NCBI GenBank assembly: GCA_025201375.1
Contig: JAIWZP010000004.1
Coordinates: forward strand, 620,001-684,000
Length of the DNA: 64,000 nucleotides
Reading direction: 5' to 3'
Origin: Gongronella butleri
Lineage: Eukaryota > Mucoromycota > Mucoromycetes > Mucorales > Cunninghamellaceae
Positions 1-9,882 of the stretch are shown piece by piece. Under the pieces are notes generated by a model that was not told the DNA's origin, made no database searches, and saw nothing but the letters and a program-made list of their open reading frames with translations. Numbering within the stretch: position 1 is the stretch's first letter; the number at the start of each line of letters is the position of its first letter. A program made the translations under genes and the position numbers.

Positions 1-290
1 AGCTCCATATTTAGACCAATGGATAATACTCGACTTGAAACTTCCATGAGTTCACGTTTTTTCGCAATTCGGATCATTCAGTCCTGAGAAAACGCATTTT
101 TCATAAATTCAGGGCCAAATCAGGGTCAAAACGATCCCTAAAGGCTAACTCGCGATGAACTTCTTCTACACACGATATTCCCAAACCACAAGCGCTTTTA
201 CGTACTGCAACTGTCCGCTGATTCATTTGAGGTGATGACTCAAGTGTCGGGGCGTTCAGCCGTCTCGTTGACCCGTTGCCGCCGCATGCT
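1..290. repeat. Diverged copy of the ~490-bp family A repeat
   Basis: The stretch at about 60-165 (a CAGTCCTGAGAAAA block, then AGGGCCAAATCAGG and ACGATCCCT) is closely matched at about 23570-23645 and 24060-24140, and more loosely at 23083-23150. The later motif CCACAAGCGCTTTTAC (about 186) recurs at about 23167 and 23677. This is one dispersed unit of the tandem family at 23-24 kb, in the same orientation. No coding potential is seen. Confidence 0.7.
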
Positions 291-391
291 GTACCGTACA
301 GTACAGTACGTACGAGACCAAATACAGTATGAAGTATGATTTATTTACTGTAGAGCTGATCTTATTACGCCTTACATACTGTACAACATTT

Positions 392-881
392 ACAAGGGAT
401 GTTAAATCGAGAATCTCGCTCGAAAATCATCTCCATCCAGGATTCGAGACGAGATCGAGACGATCGAGACGACCTGAATCTCGCTCGTCTCGATCGACAA
501 GAAAGTAAAATCTCGCTCGCGTCGTCTCGCTCGAATCTCGAACAAACAAATTAGGTTATGAAGGCGTAATGTTTCATCATGTATTTTAGATTACTGTAGT
601 GGTGTGGTGCAATGCGAAAAAGCTTTGTCTTGGCACTCAGGATGTGAAAGGTTCAACTCTTGTCTTTGTGTCGACTTTTTTTGGTGGATTTTTTCACCCC
701 ACCAGACAAAGTTTTGAAGAAATGTGCTCGAGTTTTGTCATGTGACATTCTCGAATCTCGCTCGAATCTCGCTCGATCTCGACCACGAGAATCTCGATCA
801 AGATCGAGATGACCCAAAATTTTGTCGAGACGAGACGAGACAAGGTGAATCTCGTCTCGCTCGCTCGAATTAACAACCCTA
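392..881. mobile_element. Putative hAT-like non-autonomous element rich in CGAGA repeats
   Basis: The left end reads GGGATGTTAAATCGAG and the reverse complement of the right end reads GGGTTGTTAATTCGAG, giving imperfect terminal inverted repeats. The flanks carry AACATTT at 385-391 and 882-888, a likely 7-8 bp target duplication. The interior is built from clustered CTCG/CGAGA words (409-545 and 748-865). End sequence and duplication length resemble hAT elements, but no transposase is present, so the superfamily is inferred. The surrounding DNA is rich in TACTGTA/TACAGTA words. Confidence 0.5.
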
Positions 882-1349
882 AACATTTCAAAAAATTTCA
901 ACCTCGCTCGATGTTCTCGGCAACAGAAGATTACAGTATGATAGACAAGACACAGCGCTTTTGACGTGTCGAAGGCACGCCTTGCATCTCTATCATACAG
1001 TATTATCAAATGAGACCTGCAGTTTCATCGATGGATGATGGTTAAAACTCGCAGAGAAAATCCACTTTTTCATCAAAATCTTTGATCTCGATTTGCTCGA
1101 GGCTCGACAACGGTGGTCTAATAAACCTTGGTTTTTACAATACGTATTGCAGTTTTACTATCATAATAAACATGGGGCAAAGCTTTTCCATCTGGCTCGC
1201 ATGCCAGCCGCCTCCACGCGGTCGAGCCCGGGCAACGTCAAAAGACGGCTAAAGGGTTGGTGGCTTTTTGCACTTTTACTGTAATAAAAATCACTTTTTG
1301 ACGTACAACAGTACTGAGACTACTTGCAGTGCGCTAGAACAGTAGCTTA

Positions 1350-2475
1350 GGTTTTTAACTTTTTGCATCGGTCATTTCACCAGCCTGCAGCCCACTCATC
1401 AGCGCAGCACAAAAATGTGAAAAAAATAAAAAAAATAAAAATTCCATGCAATCCACGCATTTTGATTTGAAAGTCTTAAACCTTAAATTTTTGCAAAAAA
1501 ATCTTGCCCAAAGTAGGCACTTTTCTCGGTCGATCGCCATTAATGCATGCATCACTCTGCGCTTTTTTCTTACGGTAAGGTGGGGCGACCTGTCATTTTG
1601 TCTGCCAATAGCAAATTGTCGGAGTCACTGGTTTGGGATGCATTGATCACTCGGAGTTCGAAATTTCCCAAATTTGGCATTTTCTGAGATTGAAATGTGT
1701 GACCCCTGAGTGACGGGAGCCGTTGGAGACCTCCGGTCATTTTTGTTACACACCTCCGGTTTTTACTTTTTCTAAGTCATTCAGCGAATTTGCGCGCGAC
1801 GAAAGTTGATAAAAGTGTTTCAACACGCCGCAAAGGACCACGAAGCACCTTGGGACGCGTTGTGGTTGTCGTTGGTGTTCGCTCATTGCTTCTTGTGTAT
1901 CGTTTTGTGCAAACAGAGCGGCATTGACGGCAGCATTTTTGCGCGAGAAAATGCATGGATGGTAGGCCTGGCGCGTCGAGAGCATGGTGACAGGGATGTA
2001 TGATGCGATGATAGGTAGTGCTGGCGAGGGGGCGTGGGTGGCACTGGAGGTGATTCTGGCGACCCTCAGGCGGTGTGAGGGTGTGTAACCGGAGGTGTCT
2101 AACAAAAATGACCGGAGGAGGTGTTTAATAATTCCCCTGCCTGAGTGACCCCTGAATTTTTAAAAACTGGTCGTAGCGCGCGCTTTGGGGATTTAAGCTT
2201 TTTTGTGGCAAATTTTGCGGTGAATGCGATGCGACTATTTTTGAGCGGGGTCAACTATGTACTGTAGATGGTCAGATTAATGCAACATAGTACAAATGGG
2301 ACGTTTTTGGCATTTTCGAGAGCAAAAAAAAATCAGGCGGGTCCGTCTTGAGCACCAGGCTATGATTTATGCCGAGGCGCAAGTTTTATTGGCGAGCGAG
2401 CAGGTTGTAAAAAAATTTCTGGAGGCACACCAGGGACCAGGCCGACAAAGTCTGAAAAACGTGCTCTTTGCTTGA
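1350..2475. repeat. Family C dispersed repeat, copy 1 (interrupted by a MITE)
   Basis: Aligns by eye with 49737-50428. Shared blocks include TTCCATGCAATCCA, GTCGATCGCC, CAATAGCAAATTGTCGGAGT, CCCAAATTTGGCATTTTCTG and ACAAAGTCTGAAAAACG, in the same order and orientation. This copy carries an extra 426 bp at 1715-2140 that the second copy lacks. No convincing protein is encoded. Confidence 0.75.
1715..2140. mobile_element. MITE with ~50-bp terminal inverted repeats inserted in family C repeat
   Basis: Inside the ends, 1730-1762 and 2087-2118 are inverted copies that differ at one position over about 32 bp (core CCTCCGGTCATTTTTGTTA). CTGAGTGAC flanks the insert at 1706-1714 and 2141-2149, a 9-bp (or 8-bp) target duplication. 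The family C copy at 50.08 kb is a natural empty site, although CCCTGAGTGAC is itself tandemly duplicated there. The interior holds a 119-codon minus-strand reading frame (1746-2105) that resembles no family I know. Confidence 0.75.
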
Positions 2476-3384
2476 TTTTTACAAGGTAGCGTACTGTAAA
2501 TGTGCACGTTTTTATAATACAGTATGCAGTATACAGTAGTGCGATGCTTCAGACATTGAAATGATAGCAGGCGTTAGTTTCCATCCACTGATCAAATTAG
2601 GAAATGGACGGATCAAGCGCTTTACGTACAGTATTTATGTGCAAAATTCACTTGCTTGTGCTTTTGTACTGTACATTTTCCTGGCACCTGCTGAATTGCT
2701 GACTGATTTTTTTTTTGTGCATACGCACAGGCAGGCGAATTTGAGAATCCAAAATCGTGCCTGTCAAACCAGCATCGATCTCTCCAAAAAAAAAGTGATT
2801 TTGTTGATTTTGGCCGCTGATTCATTTCAGGCGACTCGCGCGCCGATGCATTTAGCCATTACTGTATGACTTTGCCGCAGTACGTACATCATTACAGTAT
2901 GATATCTGTCTTTTCTTTTCAGTCAGACACCGTACAACATTTTTGATATCATACCGGTAAGCAAGCTGTAAAAATACTTTATTTTACAGTTGACTCGAAA
3001 AATTGTTCTGCGTATCCACCTTGGTGAGTCACGAGAATCAACTTGAACACCCACAAATCAAGAAAATTGCCCGTGTTGAATCAGAAGAGTGTATTTTTTA
3101 TTGTTACATTTGCCGACAAGAAAGATAAAAAAGAGTTGAAAAAAAGAGCATTGGCATCACCGACAAAAAAAAAAAAAAAATCAAAAGGCGGCTGCAGTAC
3201 AGCGATGACAAGGTCTGATGAAGCAAGAGGCAATGAATGAATAAAATTAGGCTATTCTAAAATACATTGGCAGGCAAAAGGCATGCGACAGGGATACCAA
3301 GGCTTTGAAGTTCACTTGAAGCGTAGGTAGAAATTAATCTGTGGTAAAAAAAAAAAAAATTAGAGGACTGAGGACATGCTTGGC
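2476..3384. other. Gene-free stretch downstream of the VTC gene
   Basis: Contains several TACTGTA/TACAGTA words (2492, about 2540, about 2665) and A/T homopolymers (3165-3180, 3345-3359). The last part is presumably the 3' UTR of the VTC gene on the minus strand. No coding region is supported. Confidence 0.5.
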
Positions 3385-6300
3385 CTACAAATGCTTTTTT
3401 CTTACAATGAGCGCAATGACCAAAAGCACACACAAGATGACCGGTCCCCAAACATCATCGTAACGACCATCAATGCGCCGATGGATCATCCTAAAACAAA
3501 AAGCGAGCGTAAAAAATCACGTTTCCGCCCATTCCGCACTTTTTTTTTTTTTTTTTTTTTACCATGCACGCTTTTCGAATCGATAAAGAGCATAGATGGC
3601 GATGAACCCTGCAAGCGCCATAAAGACGCCGCCGACGACGCGCGACACATGGTCGCCAAAGTTGAGCAAGCTGAGCGCGACGCTGAGTAGCAAGGCGCAG
3701 AATTGAAGCCAAGAGATGAACGTGCGCTCGTTGGCAAAAAAGGTCTTTGGCTCAACGCGCACCTTGACCTTTTGGCGTTTGGGTGAGGTGTCTTCCTCGA
3801 CGGGCATGCCCACAAGTGAATGAGATTTGGGGGTGGTGGAGATGCGGCCATCCTGGTTGTTTTGCTGCTGATGTGCGCTGATTTCTTGATTCATCATGTG
3901 CATGGGCGACGCCGCGCGCACGGACGCGGCGAGTTTCTCGTGGGACGACGCCAGACCGTGCTGCATCTTGTTGAAGAACTGGCCAATGCGCTGCTGCGTG
4001 TCGCGAAGGTGCTGCTGCTGATTTTGCGAAAATGGGCTGCTGGCACGCGACGATCCCGATGTTGGAAGCTGATTGGATGCCGGGGACGCGCCACGCGCCG
4101 TGGCGTTGGAAGGGGACGACGATGATGGCATGCGGACGAGCGTGTAGTCCTTTTTGGGTGGCGACAGCATGATGCCAGGGTCTTCGCACGATTCGCGCCG
4201 TTGCGACGAATACGACGCCGACCCAGGCGATTTCGTCCCTGAACTGCGAGTCGGCGGCGGCGGTGACGCGCTCTGGCGTGCAGACGACGTGGGTGATGGC
4301 GACGACGATGCAGATAAATGGGTCAGTTGCGGGTTTTTGAGATAATCCTTGGATGGCGGGACCGGTTGGTGGTGCTGAGATTGGATGCTGTGTCTTGACC
4401 CGAGGGTATGATTGCTGGATTGCCTGCTGTTGCTGCCGGACGTTCGGCCAAGCGCATTGGCCGCGTTCACAACGGCGTGTTGGTGCGCACGTTCTTGCTC
4501 CTCAATCATGGCGCGCCTGTACCGGCCATCAATCAGCGGTTTGAAGCTGCGCGACCGCGTCAGACCAATGTTCTCGGCGCGCGGCTTGCGGATATCGACA
4601 TTGAGCTCGGCGAGCCACCATGGAAGCAAAGGAAGACGCGAACGGTAAAAATGACAGGCGCCATGCAGGTATTTTGAGAATCTTGGGACCTCGTGAACAA
4701 GATGCGACTCAACAAGCGACGTGAGCCATTGCGGTGGCTCCTGCCCAAGATGCGTTTGTAACTTGGTTTCGAGAACAGCATAGGGAAATCGCAAAATGTC
4801 GGTGTCCTTGACATAGGCAAAGGGAAAATCGATACCCACATCGGTACGGCGCCAATTGTACGTTGGATGGCGGCGCATCTGGCCATCGAAGTGGTCCTCA
4901 CGCACATACGTCAGATCGGTGTCCAACGAGATACGCAATCGCTGGTCATCGGGCAGCTGAAACGCCGTGCGATTGTAAAACACGCGCACAATCGGCTCCA
5001 GACGCCGCTCCTTCATCGACACCTGCACACCCTGCGCAATGAATTGAATGTCGTCGACAACCTTGCTATCCGCATTCTTGTTACGCAAATCTTGCGCAAT
5101 TTGCTCCGCCGAGTGCCGTCCAACGGTAAATGCGTTCACCTGCGATTCATCCAAGCGAAATCGGTCCTTGACAGACGTCCCATTCAACCATGGCGCATGG
5201 TGTGTCTTGCGCTCAATGTATACATCGCGGCTCGACGTTTTCCCATACCTGTACAAAAAGAGAAAAAGAAAAAAGGGAGACTCCCCGTGAATACATCGAA
5301 AAAAAGGGGGGGGGAGAAGTGAGTGCCCGGAAACGGAGGGGCGGAATAAGGGGGCAAGACGAGGAGACAAAAAAAAAAGGGTCGTTGGGTGGCTGGCCCA
5401 TCACACACGCACACACACAAACATTGTGCGCATCACGTCCACTCCTTTTTTTTTTTTTTTTTAACTCCTCTCACGTTCCATCGCGTACAATTGGCGCGTA
5501 CGCCCCCTGAATCCCCCCATTGCCCTTTTCGGCCATTCATGCAAGGCATTGAATGCCCGCTTGGGGTGCCTTGCCGCGCGTCTTTTTCTTTTTTGCTCTT
5601 TTTTTTTGTTTTTTTGGGGGGGGTAAGAGAAGGGAAGGGGATGGTGCTTACCAACGATAGCGAATTGCTTCTGCACCCTCGTCGCGCTGAAGACGGCTGG
5701 TGTATAAATCGAAATTGTCATTGTCAAAATAGACGCTTGAGATGGCCGAGTCGGAGGGTTCCCATTTCTTGTTCTTGTCAAAGATAAGGACGGGCAGATG
5801 CAGCATGATGATGGCCTTGACCTCGGTGATGTTGTCGGGGTGGATCCAATATTTGGCGGTGGCGCGCTCAAAGGCGTTTTGTTCGGCGCCTGCTGTCGGA
5901 TTGCCTGCGCTTTGGTGGCCGCGATTGCGGCAAATGTCGTGTAACGCCGAAATGTAGATGATGGCCACGTCGAATCGCTGCTTGTCGAGCGGCTTCTCAC
6001 GCAGCTTGGCGACGTAGGCTTGTTTGAGCTGCAGACCCGTCCATTTGTCGTGTTTCTTGAGCAGTTTTTGGATGGCCGTGAAATTGACGCGCGTAAAGCG
6101 CGACAGGTCGTTGACATCGAATAAAATCTCGGTGAGCGCTTCATCCATGATGCTGTAGTTGGCGTCGGATGCCATGGTCGGGTTCTTTTGCAGCGTCTGG
6201 ATCGTGCGCTCACAATACAGGATGCGTGCGTCAATCTCCGTCAGCTTGGCATTGATAAAGTCGTACACCTTGGACAGCTCATTGTCCATCAGAATAATAA

Positions 6301-6436
6301 ACTCTTTCTCATCCTTGTCGTGCCAGCCGTGGTCCAACTGACGCGACTTTAGCTCGTCCTTGAGCACGTCATACGACACGTACGACAGCCGCCACGGGGC
6401 AAAGATGTTTTGCTGAAGCTCGAGTCCGTATTTCAT
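3385..6436 (-). CDS. VTC complex polyphosphate polymerase subunit (SPX + VTC catalytic + DUF202)
   Basis: Makes inorganic polyphosphate from ATP and passes it into the vacuole or acidocalcisome, controlled by inositol pyrophosphates through SPX. Exons 6436-5652, 5248-3563 and 3490-3385 encode 858 aa. Residues 1 to about 170 are an SPX domain (MKYGLELQ.., W17, YDxLK). The triphosphate-tunnel polymerase domain follows to about 500 and keeps the Vtc4 active-site words: [44 protein letters not shown] and FSKYLHG. A long Ser/Pro/Gln-rich linker leads to a C-terminal DUF202 unit ([14 protein letters not shown]) with three membrane helices. The ATG at 6436 gives the canonical SPX start. The active site looks like Vtc4, but the total length and long linker are closer to Vtc2/Vtc3 (828-835 aa in yeast), so the paralogue is left open. 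The last exon is only 106 nt. Confidence 0.93.
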
Positions 6437-7471
6437 CAATGAAGAGTGGCAAAGATGATGTCCTTTTTTTTTTTTTTAGGTGGAAGCACGCGCAATCAAA
6501 AAAAAAAGAGGATGGATGGGGCAGTGGTGCAAAAAGAAAATCAAAAATATCAAGAGCGAGGCGCGTGACGATAAAAAAATTGATACACTTGCTATAATAC
6601 AAAGAGGTGAGTGAAGAAATGTAAGCGCGTCAAAGGGGCGGAGAAGAGGAATCAAAAAGCAACAAGAGAGAAAAGAAAAAAAAAAGGAAAAAAGAGAATG
6701 ATGACGGACCTGGGGAATTAAGATGGCCAAAAGAGAAAAAAAAAGGGGTGGGTGTGCGTGGGCAACGAGGGAGGGGAGGACTGATTCCTCAGGTTTTGAG
6801 TCCGAATCATGACGATCCAAGAGGGAAATAAGGGGTGGCGCAAAAGAAAAAAAAAAGAGGGATGGCTGTTTAGCTGCTGCAAGAGCGACCAAAGAAACAA
6901 ACCGGCCTAGCAGATGCCCTCTTTTTTTTCCCTCTGTCGCTCGTTCATGCAGGGGTGGTATTTATTTTGTTATTATGCTATTTTTACATGCGATTTTTCA
7001 ATGCAAATGGGATGCACACGCATCAAAAGCATCATGATCAGCAATGCTTTTGCCTGCGCGCTATGTTTAATCATCAAGTTGCCAAGGCTTCTCGACATGA
7101 TCACACATACACACATACACGCACTCTCAGTGCCCTGGGGTGCAAAGGGGGAGATGGGGTGGCCATAAAAAGAATGACGGATTGGCTGTGATCGGAAAGC
7201 CAGACCCGCAATAGTGAAGGGGGAGGAGGTACACCCCCCTTGTACCGCCCCTTTTGAGCTTCGGCTAACTCTATCGCGCTCCTATTTCATCGCCCGGTCA
7301 AGGTCCTCCTCGCTCCCCCCTTTTTTGAGTGCGTGGATGGGCAGTCTCACAAAAAATAGAAAAATTGGCCTCTTTTTTGTATCTTTTGACAAGGACGATA
7401 GGTTTTTGGCCGTTCGACCCCATCCATTAGGCATGTTATCATGGCTCACAAACATGTCTGCGCGACATACA

Positions 7472-7503
<32 letters not shown>

Positions 7504-8190
7504 GACGGAAATCACGAAAAAGATGGTCAACCTGCCTTCCTTTTGGCGTCATGCCTACTTCTCCTGCATATGTGCCTTCTGCACATTAACATTCAAAGGG
7601 ATTGAGCTGCCTTTGTACTGTCAAGAAGCACACACGAGCTCACGCGATTGATTAAAAGGAGGGAACGCCCAATCATGCTGGGCAAACACCGTCATCTCAC
7701 GTCTTTTCACCTTCTTTTTACGATGACCAAGGGCCTTTTTTTTTTATCTCACGCACAAGCACACGCATGAACAATGAGGAGGCCGCGCCGTTCTCACACA
7801 AGCTCTAGCAGAGAGAAAAAAAAAGGAGGCATTAATATGGCACAGGGTAATTGATTTTCTCCTTGCCCACTAGGCCTGCCACCGCGGCAAAAAAAAAGGT
7901 CCTACGAGCGGCCTCCATTGTGCACGCGTGCGTGAGCGTCTGGACAATCGTTTCTTTTTAATTTGACAACAGTGGCCATCGAAAAAAGAGAGGCACACAC
8001 ATAAGGCAAATCGCCCTTTATCCTTGAAATACCCGAGATTGATTTTTTTTAATACGCGTCTCCCTGTGCATGACCATTGAGCGTAGCACAAGAGAGCTAA
8101 AAAGTGGGTGAGGAGGAGATGGAGGAGGCCGTTTTTGTCAAAAAAAGGGGATATCTGCTATACACACACAACAAGAGAGAAAAATCGAGG
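6437..8190. other. Intergenic region upstream of VTC gene
   Basis: No gene is supported. It holds purine-rich and pyrimidine-rich tracts, an AC dinucleotide run with an A run of about 19 (about 7470-7503), and a CACATACA cluster (7104-7122). The part next to 6436 is the likely VTC promoter and 5' UTR. The part before 8191 is the 3' side of the glycosyltransferase-like gene. Confidence 0.5.
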
Positions 8191-9267
8191 TCACCTAGCC
8201 AGGTTTTGGCGGTGACTGTCGATGATGATGCTGAGGACGGTCTGCTGTGCGTGGCTAGTGCGAGCCAAGTCAATGGCAAACAGGGAATCCAGCTCGTCAC
8301 GTGTCAATGGGTCGTTGCCGTGATCTGTTGAGGCGGCATTCATGTAGCACCATGGCAGCAGAATCCATGGCAGCCGCTGGTGCTTGATGAGAGTGCGATA
8401 GACATGACCAAACACCCAAGCAGGCACCGGGCGAGCATCGGCCGGTTTTTGGCGCGGCGCCGTCCAGGAAAAGGGCCAATTGGAGGAATAAAACAAGTCG
8501 CGGATCGTGTGGACCAATTGACACAGGCTGGCCGACTGTCGTGTAAAGAAAAACACCATGAGGCGCGGATCCATGGCTTCGAGCGCGTGTCCGTCCGTGT
8601 GCGTGAGCCATTCCTTGTTGTGCGCGAGCAACGGCATCCAATCGCGTAAAAACAAGAGGGACGGCGGGAACCACACACCGCCGTGCTCACGCAGCACTTC
8701 AAGTCCCAACAGCCACGGCGGCAACGCGCCCAATTCGTCGAAAATCGCATTTTCAAGCCGTTCACCCAAAAGAGATTTGAATGTTTGCCACATTGAGCCT
8801 TCTATCAAGTCGCGCGCGGCATCCTGGTCCTCGACCCACAGCTTGAGACCCAGATGACAAGCGCGTGTGGCCTGCGTAGCGGCAAAAGATTGGATCATGA
8901 AGCCAAACTGCTGCTGGTCCATATCAGCTCGCCAATGTGTATGGAACCAAAGTGTACCATTGAGGCTGCTGATCCCCTCGCAATAGGAACTCGGCCCAAT
9001 CGAACGTGCAAAGCCGAGACATTCATCTATTGACCGCAGTAAAATGTCCGGGACGATCAATGGCGCTGGCCGCCGCCTCGCTGGTGCCTCCGCAAGGTGC
9101 TGACACTCGGGCGCAAGTGTGTGCGCTGGACGGAATGCGCGCCACGGCTGGTTCAACCACGGCTTCCAATTGACGCGCACGTTCCAGTCTATTGTGTAAA
9201 CGAGAAAGAGCGCGACACACGGCAACACAAGGCATAGAACGGCAATTTTGGTCTTTCGAAAACGCAT
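8191..9267 (-). CDS. Type II membrane glycosyltransferase-like protein, DXD motif not conserved
   Basis: A single exon of 358 aa. An in-frame TAG lies two codons before the ATG, which fixes the start. Residues about 7-25 form one membrane anchor after a short basic tail (MRFRKTK), the usual layout of a Golgi type II enzyme. The body resembles fungal glycosyltransferases with a sugar-binding DXD region: FHTHWRADM, then QSFAATQ, LGLKLWVEDQ and LEVLREHGGVWFPPSLLFLRD. The last block matches the common LYxYGGVYxDxDxxxLxD pattern, but the two acidic residues that bind the nucleotide-sugar metal are replaced (WFPPS). Either the metal site is elsewhere or the protein is non-catalytic. The final codons contain a possible splice donor (CTAG|GTGACC), so a further 3' exon cannot be excluded. 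Family assignment (GT32-like) is inference. Confidence 0.7.
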   Translation of the reverse strand: MRFRKTKIAVLCLVLPCVALFLVYTIDWNVRVNWKPWLNQPWRAFRPAHTLAPECQHLAEAPARRRPAPLIVPDILLRSIDECLGFARSIGPSSYCEGISSLNGTLWFHTHWRADMDQQQFGFMIQSFAATQATRACHLGLKLWVEDQDAARDLIEGSMWQTFKSLLGERLENAIFDELGALPPWLLGLEVLREHGGVWFPPSLLFLRDWMPLLAHNKEWLTHTDGHALEAMDPRLMVFFFTRQSASLCQLVHTIRDLFYSSNWPFSWTAPRQKPADARPVPAWVFGHVYRTLIKHQRLPWILLPWCYMNAASTDHGNDPLTRDELDSLFAIDLARTSHAQQTVLSIIIDSHRQNLAR

Positions 9268-9882
9268 AGTCTACGAAGTGTCAAGCGATGAAGCCTGAGG
9301 CAAGGGGGTGGGGGGTGGGGAACGTGGAGGAGACAAGACAGAAAAAATAAACAGGCATTGTAAACAATCAAAAAAAAAACAATTTGATAAAAAAAAAAAG
9401 CGAGAGATCATGCGACCCTTGAAACCTGTCCCCACGATCGGCATGATCGGCGTGACCCAATGGACACCTGGCTCGCCCCATTGGAGCACGAGAATCAATT
9501 GATAAGGGCAATTCAATGCCTTGATTTTGAGGTTTTTGCTCAAGGTCTATGATATGACACTCGATGCTCTCTTCTCTTCTTTGATCTAACAAATAGCACG
9601 TGTTCCATGCCTATGGGTCATTTCAGAGCCAGTCTCTGATGATGCAGCGGTGTTCACTGTTGCGAAAACATGGCGAAACGCGTCCCAATGCACAAAATGC
9701 GTGTCGTTAGATGTCGTTCGGTCGTGATCCAGGGGTCGTCCATCTTTATTTTAATAGAGGTTTAAGCACATATGATGAGAGGGGAAAAAGGAAGAGGGCA
9801 AAGAAGAGCAAAGTATGAAAAAGAAAGAAAGTACAATATGGGATGAAAAAATGAGAAATGGGAGTAAAGGATGATGGGCAAT
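9268..9882. other. Intergenic region between NAP1 3' end and glycosyltransferase-like gene
   Basis: Holds the 5' side of the glycosyltransferase-like gene and the 3' flank of NAP1. Short A runs (9367-9403) and a purine-rich stretch at 9778-9870 are visible. No coding region or RNA gene is seen. Confidence 0.5.

Noticed and set aside
605..690. A-box/B-box-like pair (TGGTGCAATGCG and GGTTCAACTCT) ending in a T run
   Set aside because: Arms pair poorly and the segment lies inside the CGAGA-rich element; not enough to call a tRNA or a SINE head.
653..1009. 118-codon minus-strand frame rich in Arg/Asp/Glu
   Set aside because: Arises from CTCG/CGAGA words in the putative hAT-like element.
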